A DNA stretch of 64,000 nt from an uncultured Gammaproteobacteria bacterium (GTDB lineage Bacteria; Pseudomonadota; Gammaproteobacteria; HK1), in NCBI GenBank assembly GCA_958295835.1, contig OY282378.1, forward strand, positions 4,117,694 to 4,181,693, given 5' to 3'. Positions 1 to 8,068 of this stretch are shown one piece after another (the first letter of the stretch is position 1; every line of letters starts with the position of its first letter). The notes under the pieces are model-generated. The model was not told the DNA's origin and did no database searches. It worked only from the letters and a program-made list of their open reading frames with translations. Made by a program: the position numbers and the translations under genes.

Positions 1-1
1 G

Positions 2-280
2 AACCTCCTGCTTCTGGACGAGCCGACCAACGACCTCGACGTCGAGACCCTTCGCGCGCTGGAGGAAGCGTTGCTGGACTTTCCCGGCTGCGCGGTCATC
101 GTGTCCCATGACCGCTGGTTTCTCGACCGGCTCGCGACTCACATGCTCGCGTTCGAAGGAGACAGCCGAGTGGTGTGGTTCGAGGGCAACTACACGGATT
201 ACGAGGCGGATCGGCGCCGGCGGATCGGCGCCGACGCCGCGCAGCCCCACCGCGCACGTTTCAGGCGCCTCCATGCCTGA
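2..280 (+). CDS. ettA: energy-dependent translational throttle protein EttA, C-terminal part
   Basis: The window opens inside this gene; only the last 92 residues are present. They carry the second ABC domain's Walker B and D-loop (LLLLDEPTNDLDVETL), the H-switch (VIVSHDRWFLDR) and the family's C-terminal WFEGNYTDYEADRRRR tail. EttA is a cytoplasmic ABC-F ATPase that binds the ribosomal E site and gates entry into elongation according to the ATP/ADP ratio. The tail distinguishes it from Uup and other ABC-F members. The start lies outside the window. Confidence 0.9.
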   Translation, partial: NLLLLDEPTNDLDVETLRALEEALLDFPGCAVIVSHDRWFLDRLATHMLAFEGDSRVVWFEGNYTDYEADRRRRIGADAAQPHRARFRRLHA

Positions 281-368
281 ACCGGCCGGCGTTCCCCCCG
301 CGATGGCCGCGCCGGGCCGTGCGTGGCCGTATCCCGCGCCGCGAGCGTCGGGTCCGGGAAGCTGAATC

Positions 369-917
369 ATGGATCCCGCACAGTACGCGAAGGTGCTGGA
401 GAAAGCGGAGCTCCTGTGGAGCGAGGCCGACGTGGACGCTGCGTACACGAAGCTCGCACGCGAGATCTCGAACGTCCTGGGCGCAAGCAACCCCCTGGTC
501 ATCCCGGTGATGATGGGCGGCATGGTGCCCGCGTCGAGGATCGTGTCGCAGCTCGAGTTCCCGGTCGAAATCGACTATGTCCACGCGACCCGTTACCGGG
601 GCGATGTACGTGGCCGGACCCTGGAATGGATCGCCCATCCCTCGAGCGATTTCAAGGGCCGCAGCGTGCTCGTCGTCGACGACATCCTCGACGAAGGCAT
701 CACCCTCGCGGCGATCATCGCGCACTGCCGAGAGCTGGGGGCGCGAGAGATCTACTGCGCGGTGCTCGTCGACAAGCAGATCGGGCGGCCCCGGGTATTC
801 GCCCGTGCGGATTTCACGGGGCTCGAGGTGGACGATCGATACGTGTTCGGCTGCGGCATGGATTACCGGGGCTATTTTCGAAATCTCCCCGCAATCTATG
901 CGCTCAATCATTCATGA
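369..917 (+). CDS. hpt: hypoxanthine-guanine phosphoribosyltransferase
   Basis: 182 residues, normal for the family. The PRPP-binding loop VLVVDDILDEGIT (about residues 100-112, acidic pair 104-105) and the PVMMGGMVPASRIV segment identify a type I purine phosphoribosyltransferase. It salvages hypoxanthine and/or guanine to IMP/GMP with PRPP in the cytoplasm. The stop codon overlaps the start of the next gene in ATGA, so the two are probably translationally coupled; that neighbour also handles purines (releasing hypoxanthine or adenine). Strict substrate preference cannot be read from sequence. Confidence 0.88.
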   Translation: MDPAQYAKVLEKAELLWSEADVDAAYTKLAREISNVLGASNPLVIPVMMGGMVPASRIVSQLEFPVEIDYVHATRYRGDVRGRTLEWIAHPSSDFKGRSVLVVDDILDEGITLAAIIAHCRELGAREIYCAVLVDKQIGRPRVFARADFTGLEVDDRYVFGCGMDYRGYFRNLPAIYALNHS

Positions 918-1654
918 GCGATCTGGCGGTCATCGGGGGGTCGGGCCTGACGGTGCTCGACGGGCTGAAGATAGTGCGTCGGGAGCCGGTCGACACGCCG
1001 TGGGGCAGGCCCTCGGCGCCGCTGAGCCACGGCCGGCTGGAGGGCGTCGAGATCACGTTCCTTGCGCGTCACGGCGCGTCGCACGTCATTCCCCCCCATC
1101 GGGTCAACTACCGCGCCAACGTCTGGGCCCTGCACCACGCAGGGATACGACGGATCATCGCGGTCGCCGCGGTCGGGGGGATCCGCCCCGACCTGGCCCG
1201 CGGCGCGATCATGATTCCCGACCAGATCGTCGACTACACGTGGTGCCGGGGGCATACATACTTCGAGGACGGCCTCGATCACGTGGTGCACGTCGACTTC
1301 ACACGCCCGTACTGCGAACGCCTGCGCGCCGGGCTGCTCGACGCGGCGCGGCGGGCCGGAATCGACGTGACCGGCGGCGGTACGTATGCGGTCACGCAGG
1401 GGCCAAGGCTCGAATCGGCGGCCGAGATCGATCGCCTGGAGCGCGACGGGTGCGATGTCGTGGGCATGACCGGAATGCCGGAAGCCGCACTGGCGCGCGA
1501 GTTCGGGATGCGCTATGCACACTGCGCGGTGGTGTCGAACCGCGCAGCGGGCAGAAGCACGGAGACTCTCTCCATGGAGACGATTCGGGCGAACCTGGAA
1601 TCGGGAATGACGAAAGTGCGACGGCTTCTCGTCGAATTCGTGACCGGCGGCTGA
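914..1654 (+). CDS. S-methyl-5'-thioinosine / methylthioadenosine phosphorylase
   Basis: 246 residues, MTAP/PNP family. The start at 914 overlaps the hpt stop by 4 nt (ATGA); a longer in-frame opening exists but would run through hpt. Visible family features are the N-terminal VIGGSGL phosphate loop, FLARHGASHVIPPHRVNY, and GCDVVGMTGMPEAALARE near the C terminus. It phosphorolyses a methylthio-purine nucleoside formed from polyamine or quorum-signal synthesis. Coupling to hpt fits the methylthioinosine version (MTIP), because the hypoxanthine released is the Hpt substrate. MTAP specificity is the alternative; the choice of MTIP is an inference. Confidence 0.8.
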   Translation: MSDLAVIGGSGLTVLDGLKIVRREPVDTPWGRPSAPLSHGRLEGVEITFLARHGASHVIPPHRVNYRANVWALHHAGIRRIIAVAAVGGIRPDLARGAIMIPDQIVDYTWCRGHTYFEDGLDHVVHVDFTRPYCERLRAGLLDAARRAGIDVTGGGTYAVTQGPRLESAAEIDRLERDGCDVVGMTGMPEAALAREFGMRYAHCAVVSNRAAGRSTETLSMETIRANLESGMTKVRRLLVEFVTGG

Positions 1655-1754
1655 CCACGAAGAGGGCGGATGGCAGGCGCCCGCCGCCCTTGTGCGGCCT
1701 GCTCGGCGGGAGTCGCACCTCGCGTCGATCCCACATGCATCCACATCCCGGATC

Positions 1755-2537
1755 ATGAAGAGAATCGAAGATCTCATAGGCATCATGGCGCGGCTGCGCG
1801 ATTCCGAGCGCGGTTGCCCGTGGGATCGCGTGCAGACGTTCCGCACCATCGCACCGTACACGATCGAGGAAGCCTACGAGGTCGCCGACGCCATCGAGCG
1901 GGGGAATCTCTCCGATCTCCGGGACGAGCTCGGCGACTTGCTCTTTCAAGTCGTGTTCCACGCGCAGCTCGCCCGCGAAGCAGGTCGGTTCGGGTTCGAG
2001 GAAGTCGTCGACGCGATCGCGGGCAAGATGATTCGCCGCCATCCGCACGTCTTCGGCGACGCGCATGAACGGAGTCCGGCGGAGCAGTCGGAGCGATGGG
2101 AAGACATGAAGGCGGTCGAGCGGTCCGGGAGTGGAGGGGGGGACAGCCTTCTGGACGACGTCCCCATTACGCTGCCTGCCCTGACCCGCGCCGTGAAGCT
2201 TCAGCGCCGGGTCGCGAGGTGCGGATTCGACTGGCCGAATTCCGATGAGGTGTTCGACAAGATCTCGGAAGAGCTGGGAGAGCTGAAGGAGGCGGTGCGC
2301 GCGGGTGATCGGTCCGGAATCGACGACGAGCTCGGAGACCTGCTGTTCACGGTCGCCAATCTCGCGCGCCATCTCGGCGCTGATCCCGAATCCTCCGCGC
2401 GAGCCGCCAACCGGAAGTTCGAACGCCGCTTTCGTGAGCTCGAACACCGGGCCGGCGCCTGCGGCCCTCCGGTCGAGGCGCTCGATGTGGCGGAGCTCGA
2501 AAGGATCTGGTCGGAGATCAAGGCGCAAGAGGGATAA
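1755..2537 (+). CDS. mazG: nucleoside triphosphate pyrophosphohydrolase MazG
   Basis: 260 residues; E. coli MazG has 263. Two tandem MazG domains are seen: the first with CPWDRVQTFRTIAPYTIEEAYEV and DELGDLLFQVVFHAQLARE, the second with ELGELKEAVRAGDRSGIDDE and ELGDLLFTVANLAR. The EExxD-type acidic clusters bind Mg2+. It hydrolyses (d)NTPs to monophosphates and pyrophosphate, cleaning the nucleotide pool and affecting ppGpp-dependent survival. The start MKRIEDLIGIM at 1755 matches the family; an upstream in-frame ATG at 1692 adds 21 residues without homology. Convergent with folE2. Confidence 0.9.
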   Translation: MKRIEDLIGIMARLRDSERGCPWDRVQTFRTIAPYTIEEAYEVADAIERGNLSDLRDELGDLLFQVVFHAQLAREAGRFGFEEVVDAIAGKMIRRHPHVFGDAHERSPAEQSERWEDMKAVERSGSGGGDSLLDDVPITLPALTRAVKLQRRVARCGFDWPNSDEVFDKISEELGELKEAVRAGDRSGIDDELGDLLFTVANLARHLGADPESSARAANRKFERRFRELEHRAGACGPPVEALDVAELERIWSEIKAQEG

Positions 2538-2619
2538 TAGTGAAGTGGTTTCCCGGTTGATGCGTCGCCACGGTATCGGTGGGCGAGCGCGAGCGCTCCA
2601 CGTCGCACCCGTCGAAGAT

Positions 2620-3480
2620 TCAGCCGCCCGCGGCTTCGCGCTCCTTGTCTCGTTCGATGAGTGCGTAGGCCGAATGATTGTGAATCGACTCGAAATTTTC
2701 GGCCTCGACCACGTAACCCACAATCCGGTCCTCGTCGTTCAGCCGACGGGCAACGTCGCGCACCATGTCCTCGACGAACTTCGGGTTCTCGTACGCTCGT
2801 TCGGTGACGAACTTCTCGTCGGGCCGCTTGAGCAGCCCGAACAGCTCGCATGAAGCCTCGGATTCGACGATATCGATCAACTCCTCGATCCAGAGCCAGC
2901 CGCGAGTCGCGGCCCTCACCGTGACGTGCGAGCGCTGATTGTGGGCCCCGTAGTCCGAAATCCGCTTCGAGCAGGGGCACAAGCTGGTGACGGGCACCAC
3001 CACGTGGACTTCTATGCGGGGCGATCCGAAGGCGACTCGCCCCACCAGCGTCACCTGGTAGTCCATGAGGCTCGTCACTCCGGTGACCGGCGATGCCTTG
3101 CGAACGAAATAAGGGAACGTCATCTCGATGTGGCCGGCATCCGCCTCCAGCAACGTGGTCATCTCGCTGAGCATGTCACGGAAGGACTTGACGGTGATCT
3201 CGTACTCGTGGTTGTTCAGGATCGCCACGAAGCGCGACATGTGGGTCCCCTTGAAGTTGTGGGGAAGCTCCACGTACATGTTGAAGCTCGCGACGGTGTG
3301 CTGCTCGCCCTGGGAGCGATCCCGGACACGTACCGGGTGCCGGATCCCCTTGATCCCGACCTTGTCGATCGCGATATTGCGCGTGTCCGGACTTCCCTGG
3401 ACATCGGGAATCGCCGCTGCATGTTCAGGGACTTCCACCGCCACCGCATTCGTCGTCATTCCCGTCATGCCTCGTGTCAT
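2620..3480 (-). CDS. folE2: GTP cyclohydrolase I type 2 (FolE2)
   Basis: 286 residues. Type IB GTP cyclohydrolase family, shown by VGIKGIRHPV, SRFVAILNNHEYEI, the VVPVTSLCPCSKRISDYGAHNQRSHV stretch containing the metal-binding Cys-Pro-Cys, and the ENPKFVEDMVRDV helix. It converts GTP to 7,8-dihydroneopterin triphosphate, the first step of folate and queuosine synthesis. FolE2 works with metals other than zinc and in many bacteria is induced by zinc limitation through Zur; I see no clear Zur box upstream. It lies beside ispA/xseB, as in several gammaproteobacteria, but dxs, often between them, is absent. Confidence 0.93.
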   Translation of the reverse strand: MTRGMTGMTTNAVAVEVPEHAAAIPDVQGSPDTRNIAIDKVGIKGIRHPVRVRDRSQGEQHTVASFNMYVELPHNFKGTHMSRFVAILNNHEYEITVKSFRDMLSEMTTLLEADAGHIEMTFPYFVRKASPVTGVTSLMDYQVTLVGRVAFGSPRIEVHVVVPVTSLCPCSKRISDYGAHNQRSHVTVRAATRGWLWIEELIDIVESEASCELFGLLKRPDEKFVTERAYENPKFVEDMVRDVARRLNDEDRIVGYVVEAENFESIHNHSAYALIERDKEREAAGG

Positions 3481-3696
3481 CGCGTATCATGCCGGCGCGG
3501 ATAATTTCCGACTATTTTACTCGGGAATTTCTCACCGCACCACAGACGGAACGCCACGATTCCGGTGATGGATCAGGGTGCCGGACCGGCGGTTCCGTGC
3601 CCTGGAGAATCGGCGTCGCGGAGAATCCACGCCGTAATCCGGCGTCACCGACCATGCGAGACCCTGTGCGCCCGAACCGGCGTCGTCACCGGAGCT

Positions 3697-4584
3697 TCAT
3701 CTCACCCGGCTCACGATGAATTCGGAGAGGCCGCGCAAGAAATCGGCGTCGCGCCCGAACGGAGCGAGCCTCTCCGAAGCTCGCTCATGCAATGCGTGGG
3801 CGTGGGCCCTGGATTCATCGAGCCCCAGAATCGACGGATAGGTTGGCTTGCCGAGCGCCAGGTCCGCCCCTTGCCTCTTTCCGAGCGTCTCGGTCTCGCT
3901 CTCGACATCCAGAACGTCATCTCGAATCTGGAAGGCCAGGCCGATGCAACGCGCATACTCGTCCAGCCGATCGAGCACCTCCGGGTCACGTGCTCCGGCG
4001 CTCAGGGCACCGAGACGCACGCTGGCCCGGATGAGAGCGCCGGTCTTTTGCAGGTGCATGCGCTCGAGCTGCGCGAGTGTCAGGGTCCGGCCGACCGATT
4101 CGAGATCGACAGCTTGCCCCCCGGCCATCCCCCGCGAGCCACTCGACCGCGCGAGGGTGCGCACCAGCTCTCCTGCATCAGGCGCCGGTGTGTCTGCGAG
4201 CGTCTCGAACGCCAGCGTTTGCAGGGCATCGCCGGCAAGAATGGCGGTCGCCACGCCGAAGGCCCGGTGGCATGCGGGAACGCCACGACGCAGATCGTCG
4301 TCATCCATCGCTGGCAGATCGTCGTGCATGAGCGAGTAGGCGTGGATGAACTCGACCGCGCACGCCGGCCGTTCCAGGCACTCGGCGTCCGCGTGCAGCG
4401 CCTCGCCGGTGGCAATGACCAGAATCGCGCGGATGCGCTTGCCGCCGTTGAGCACCGCGTACCGCATCGCCTCATGCAGCCGCCGCGGCGGCTCCGATGC
4501 CGGCGGCAGCGCGCGCTCGAGCATCCCGTGAACGCACTTCTGGTAGTCGGGGAGCCGTTCGATGAATGGAGCCGGCTCACTCAT
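3697..4584 (-). CDS. ispA: farnesyl diphosphate synthase
   Basis: 295 residues, usual length. The first Asp-rich motif is MHDDLPAMDDDDLRRG (Asp88-Asp89), the second is FQIRDDVLDVE (Asp222-Asp223), and LNGGKRIRAILV is the IPP-binding region. It condenses DMAPP and IPP to farnesyl diphosphate for ubiquinone, undecaprenyl phosphate and other isoprenoids. The reading frame starts 8 nt inside xseB, the standard xseB-ispA arrangement, suggesting translational coupling. The expected downstream dxs is missing; folE2 follows after 216 nt. Confidence 0.95.
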   Translation of the reverse strand: MSEPAPFIERLPDYQKCVHGMLERALPPASEPPRRLHEAMRYAVLNGGKRIRAILVIATGEALHADAECLERPACAVEFIHAYSLMHDDLPAMDDDDLRRGVPACHRAFGVATAILAGDALQTLAFETLADTPAPDAGELVRTLARSSGSRGMAGGQAVDLESVGRTLTLAQLERMHLQKTGALIRASVRLGALSAGARDPEVLDRLDEYARCIGLAFQIRDDVLDVESETETLGKRQGADLALGKPTYPSILGLDESRAHAHALHERASERLAPFGRDADFLRGLSEFIVSRVR

Positions 4585-4825
4585 CCGCGGCGGGATCCTC
4601 GACGGTGTCCGTCCCGGCCGGCGGGGACTCGGAATCCGTCAGCGTCCGGATGCGCTGTTCGGCGTCATCGAGCGCCTTCTGGCACCTGCGAGCCAAGTCC
4701 ATGCCGCGTTCGAAGAGCTTCAGGGACTCTTCAAGACTCGGCTCGCCGTTCTCCATTCGCTCGACGACCGTTTCGAGCTCCTCCAGCGCGTCCTCGAACG
4801 CGGGCGGTTCTTTCCGACTCTCCAA
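4577..4825 (-). CDS. xseB: exodeoxyribonuclease VII small subunit
   Basis: 82 residues. FEDALEELETVVERMENGEP then SLEESLKLFERGMDLARRCQ are the two helices typical of XseB, followed by a short disordered acidic tail. It binds the XseA C terminus to form exonuclease VII, which degrades single-stranded DNA. First gene of a minus-strand xseB-ispA operon, divergent from the rubrerythrin gene; the 346-nt intergenic region must hold both promoters. Confidence 0.93.
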   Translation of the reverse strand: MESRKEPPAFEDALEELETVVERMENGEPSLEESLKLFERGMDLARRCQKALDDAEQRIRTLTDSESPPAGTDTVEDPAADE

Positions 4826-5050
4826 AGGAGTGATCTCGTGGCGTTCGATGCGGTGAAGCTACAGCAGCGTCTCGGCGGCGGTCAATTCAACGCGAGCTCA
4901 GTCATGCTTCAGTGCGCCGGGTCGACCATCCCGGGCGGCGGGTGATCCATACCACGCCGCAACGGTGGTGACGGCCCGACGTCTTCGCTATCGAGCCCGG
5001 CCTCTGTCCGATTCGGAAGCAGACGAGGTTCGTCGGAAACACCGCGTGCA

Positions 5051-5079
5051 TTGACACTCCACCGACCCGGCGCTAGTCT
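5051..5079 (+). promoter_or_regulatory. sigma-70-type promoter for the rubrerythrin operon
   Basis: A perfect -35 hexamer TTGACA (5051-5056), a 17-nt spacer and TAGTCT as -10 (5074-5079, four of six consensus positions). It lies 93 nt upstream of the rubrerythrin start, and the palindrome at 5090-5104 sits just downstream of the expected transcription start. Confidence 0.65.
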
Positions 5080-5089
5080 GGACCTGTCC

Positions 5090-5104
5090 TTAGAACGAGT
5101 CTAA
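5090..5104. promoter_or_regulatory. operator-like palindrome at the rubrerythrin promoter
   Basis: TTAGAACGAGTCTAA: arms TTAGA/TCTAA around a 5-nt centre, placed about +5 to +20 relative to the promoter. The 15-nt AT-ended form resembles the inverted repeats bound by Fur-superfamily regulators (PerR/Irr type), which commonly control rubrerythrins; it is not an exact match to either consensus. A regulator bound here would block transcription. Assignment to PerR/Irr is inference. Confidence 0.45.
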
Positions 5105-5171
5105 ATCATGTACGTGGGGCGGTGTTCCGCCCCGGAAACCATCCGGAGCCACCACACGCGGAGAATCATTC

Positions 5172-5591
5172 ATGGAGCTCAAGGGAAGCAGGACCGAGCA
5201 GAGCCTCAAAGATGCATTTGCCGGTGAGTCGCAGGCGAATCGGCGTTATCTGTACTTCGCCCGGAAGGCGGATGTCGAGGGTTACAACGACGTATCCGCC
5301 GTCTTCCGTTCGACCGCCGAGGGAGAGACCGGGCATGCCCACGGCCACCTCGAATACCTGGAGGCGGTCGGCGATCCGGCGACCGGCCTCGCCATCGGCA
5401 CCACATCCGCCAATCTCAAGGCGGCGATCGCCGGTGAGACGCACGAGTACACGGACATGTACCCGGGCATGGCGAAAGCCGCGCGCGACGAGGGATTCGA
5501 CGAGATCGCGGACTGGTTCGAAACCCTCGCGAAGGCCGAGCGATCCCACGCGAATCGTTTTCAGAAGGCTCTCGACAACCTCGACGCCTGA
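5172..5591 (+). CDS. rubrerythrin-type diiron protein
   Basis: 139 residues. A four-helix ferritin-like domain with diiron ligands in the expected places: Glu19 (AGESQANRRY), Glu52/His55 (EGETGHAHGH), Glu89/Glu92 (GETHEY) and Glu123/His126 (KAERSHANRF). The usual C-terminal rubredoxin [Fe(SCys)4] domain is absent, so this is the short erythrin/sulerythrin form. Such proteins reduce hydrogen peroxide in the cytoplasm, with electrons from a partner. The next two genes, an Fe-S oxidoreductase and a DUF3501 protein, are the known companions and may supply that electron path. Confidence 0.9.
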   Translation: MELKGSRTEQSLKDAFAGESQANRRYLYFARKADVEGYNDVSAVFRSTAEGETGHAHGHLEYLEAVGDPATGLAIGTTSANLKAAIAGETHEYTDMYPGMAKAARDEGFDEIADWFETLAKAERSHANRFQKALDNLDA

Positions 5592-5652
5592 GCGGCCGTT
5601 CCCGGACGGCGCGGAATCGGCGATTGCATTCGGGGTCGGCGGCGTTGGTCGG

Positions 5653-5678
5653 GGGGCGATCGCGCCAGCGGTCGCCCC
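5653..5678. terminator. GC-rich hairpin after the rubrerythrin gene
   Basis: GGGGCGA (5653-5659) pairs with TCGCCCC (5672-5678) across a 12-nt loop. No T-run follows, so it is more likely a pause or mRNA-stabilising stem between the highly expressed rubrerythrin and the downstream oxidoreductase than a complete terminator. Confidence 0.3.
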
Positions 5679-5781
5679 TCGTCAAGTGGGCATTCGGCCG
5701 GCCGTATCGTGCGATGCGGCCGGCCCCGTCCTTCATCTCGCACCCGAGGGCTCGATCGGCCGGGGTGCCGGTGTTTCCATC

Positions 5782-7128
5782 ATGACCAGCACCAACACTG
5801 ATCGCGGGGAGGGAAGCCTGGAGGCGCCGCAACGTCGGCCGCTCGACTGGAAGAACCCGGAATTCCATGACGAATCAGCCCTGTTCGAAGAGCTGGAGCG
5901 TGTGTACGACATCTGTCACGGCTGTCGCCGATGCTTCAATCTCTGTCATGCCTTTCCGACCCTGTTCGATCTCATCGACGAGTCCGCATCCATGGAGCTG
6001 GACGGTGTTGCGAAGACGGACTACTGGAAGGTCGTCGACCACTGCTACCTCTGTGACATGTGTTTCATGACCAAGTGTCCGTACGTTCCGCCGCACGAGT
6101 GGAACGTGGACTTTCCCCATCTGATGCTGCGGGCAAAGGCGGTGAGGCATCGCCGGCAAGGGGCGGGATTTCGCAATCGGACACTGAGCTCGACCGACGC
6201 CGTCGGGACCCTCGCGGCGAGGCCGGTGGTCGCTTCGCTCGTCAACGCCGCGAATGCATCGAAGCCGGCGAGGGCCGCGCTCGAGACCGTGCTCGGAGTG
6301 CACCGGCACGCAAGGCTGCCGCCCTATGCGCCGCGCCCCCTGCGAAACCGACTGCGGTCGCGGATGCCGTCTCGCGCAGAGGCGGTCGCGACTCCGGAGA
6401 CGCGCGGCAGGGTGGCGCTGTTTGCGACCTGCTACGCGAACTACAACGAACCCCATGTCGGGGAAGACATCGTGCGCGTGTTCGAGCACAACGGCATCCC
6501 CGTCACCATCGCGGCACGGGAACGGTGCTGCGGGATGCCCAAGCTCGAGCTCGGGGATCTCGATGCCGTCTCTCGGGCCAGGGAGGTCAATGTCCCGGAG
6601 CTGGCTCGCCTGGTGGATGATGGATGGGACCTTGTCGCTTCCGTCCCCTCGTGCGTGCTGATGTTCAAGCAGGAGCTACCGCTCCTGTTTCCCGGTGACT
6701 CCGAGGTGGAGAAGGTGCGTGCGGCGTTCTTCGATCCCTTCGAGTACCTGATGCTGCGGCATCGTGCCGGCAGGCTGAACACCGACTTCCGGTCAGGCCT
6801 CGGGAAGGTCGCCTACCACGCCGCATGCCATCAGCGGGTGCAGAACATCGGCATGAAGACACGCGACGTCTTGGCGCTGGTTCCGGATATCGAGATCACG
6901 GTCATCGAGCGATGTTCCGGCCACGACGGCACCTATGCGGTGAAGAAGGAATCCCACGAGATCGCGGTCAGGATTGCGCGGCCGGTCGCGCGCAAGGTGA
7001 CGGAGTCGAAGGCCGACTACTACACCAGCGACTGCGTCATGGCCGCTCATCACATCGGAAATACCCTCGATGACGGCTCCACCGCGGTTGCGCCCATGAC
7101 TCTGCTGCGCAAGGCGTACGGGATCTGA
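5782..7128 (+). CDS. heterodisulfide-reductase/GlpC-like Fe-S oxidoreductase
   Basis: 448 residues. The N-terminal half has two ferredoxin-type Cys clusters: C45xxC48xxC51xxxC55 (CHGCRRCFNLC) and C88xxC91xxC94...C99 (CYLCDMCFMTKCP). Two CCG domains follow, one with ERCCGMPKLELG and one with HAACHQRVQNIG...ERCSGHDGTYAVKK. This matches GlpC/HdrD-type electron-transfer subunits. I use the ATG at 5782; the open frame continues upstream through the rubrerythrin gene. It sits between the rubrerythrin and DUF3501 genes in a conserved three-gene unit, so a role feeding electrons to the peroxidase is likely. Direct glycerol-3-phosphate metabolism is unlikely because glpA/B are absent. Confidence 0.85.
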   Translation: MTSTNTDRGEGSLEAPQRRPLDWKNPEFHDESALFEELERVYDICHGCRRCFNLCHAFPTLFDLIDESASMELDGVAKTDYWKVVDHCYLCDMCFMTKCPYVPPHEWNVDFPHLMLRAKAVRHRRQGAGFRNRTLSSTDAVGTLAARPVVASLVNAANASKPARAALETVLGVHRHARLPPYAPRPLRNRLRSRMPSRAEAVATPETRGRVALFATCYANYNEPHVGEDIVRVFEHNGIPVTIAARERCCGMPKLELGDLDAVSRAREVNVPELARLVDDGWDLVASVPSCVLMFKQELPLLFPGDSEVEKVRAAFFDPFEYLMLRHRAGRLNTDFRSGLGKVAYHAACHQRVQNIGMKTRDVLALVPDIEITVIERCSGHDGTYAVKKESHEIAVRIARPVARKVTESKADYYTSDCVMAAHHIGNTLDDGSTAVAPMTLLRKAYGI

Positions 7129-7131
7129 ATC

Positions 7132-7710
7132 ATGGACAAGCTCAGCCGTGCCGACCTGTTCGGTCTGGAGCGGTATCACGAGATCCGGGCGGAGTTCCGT
7201 GCCCGCGTGCTCGCCCACAAGCGGCTCAGACAGGTTCCGATCGGACCGAACGCCACGTTGTATTTCGAGGATCGGCTGACCATCCAGTACCAGATCCAGG
7301 AAATGCTCCGGGTGGAGCGAATCTTCGAAGCGGATGCGATCGAGGAGGAGCTTGCCGCCTACAATCCGCTCATACCCGACGGCGCCGATCTCAAGGCCAC
7401 GTTCATGCTGGAGTACGAGGACCCGGGCGAACGGCGGCGCATGCTCGGCAGGCTCCGCGGAGTCGAAGACCGGGTCTGGATGGAGGCCGGAGGGGAGCGC
7501 ATCCTTGCCGTGGCCGACGAGGACCTCGACCGGGCGACCGATGACAAGACCTCTGCCGTCCATTTCCTGCGATTCGAGCTTCCGGACGGCCTGCGCGATG
7601 CGCTCGGGGAGGGGGCGGCGATGCGATTCGGCATCGAGCACGACGGGTATCGTCACGAATGCACGCTGTCGGAAGAGTCGCGCGCCGCGCTGGTCGCGGA
7701 CCTCGACTGA
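7132..7710 (+). CDS. DUF3501 family protein
   Basis: 192 residues, soluble, no signal peptide. The N-terminal LSRADLFGLERYHEIRAEFR and the central LYFEDRLTIQYQIQEMLRVERIF are the conserved parts of DUF3501. Function is unknown. It starts 3 nt after the Fe-S oxidoreductase and with the rubrerythrin gene forms a recurring proteobacterial cluster, so it probably assists that peroxide-detoxifying electron pathway. Confidence 0.85.
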   Translation: MDKLSRADLFGLERYHEIRAEFRARVLAHKRLRQVPIGPNATLYFEDRLTIQYQIQEMLRVERIFEADAIEEELAAYNPLIPDGADLKATFMLEYEDPGERRRMLGRLRGVEDRVWMEAGGERILAVADEDLDRATDDKTSAVHFLRFELPDGLRDALGEGAAMRFGIEHDGYRHECTLSEESRAALVADLD

Positions 7711-8068
7711 GATCCGAAGGCGCCGGGCGCGCTTGTATGTATTCGCCCATCCCGATTAGGATCGCGTAACCGAAGACGGTCTTCGGACAACCAACAAGAA
7801 ACACCTCCCGCACGGCGTTCGAACGGATTCATCAGGCCCGGCTGCCGGAGACGACAGGCAGTCGGCGGCAATTGGGTTCGATGCCACGATTGGATTGCTC
7901 CGGCTCGCGTGCTCGTCTCGATATCCGTCGCACGTTCGTGTGCGGTGGGGCGTCTTCACGACCGCGGCGGTCGATCGCCCACCGGGGCTGTATCCCGCTG
8001 TCTTGCAATCGCAGGTCCGAGCCGATGAACGTTGGCCGACTGCGCTTCGACGAGGCCTCCGTTCGGCG
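7711..8068. other. intergenic region upstream of parE
   Basis: 358 nt. Contains a weak promoter candidate TTGTAT (7733-7738), 18 nt, TAGGAT (7757-7762), and a perfect 7-bp stem CCGAAGA/TCTTCGG at 7770-7786 with a 3-nt loop and no T-run. No open frame here looks coding; parE's frame is open upstream (to 7895) but without homology. Confidence 0.4.

Larger units (their letters stand above)
4826..5171. other. divergent intergenic region xseB / rubrerythrin
   Basis: 346 nt without a coding sequence. On the plus strand it holds the sigma-70-type promoter and palindrome listed separately for the rubrerythrin gene. I could not assign a convincing minus-strand promoter for xseB. Confidence 0.5.
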
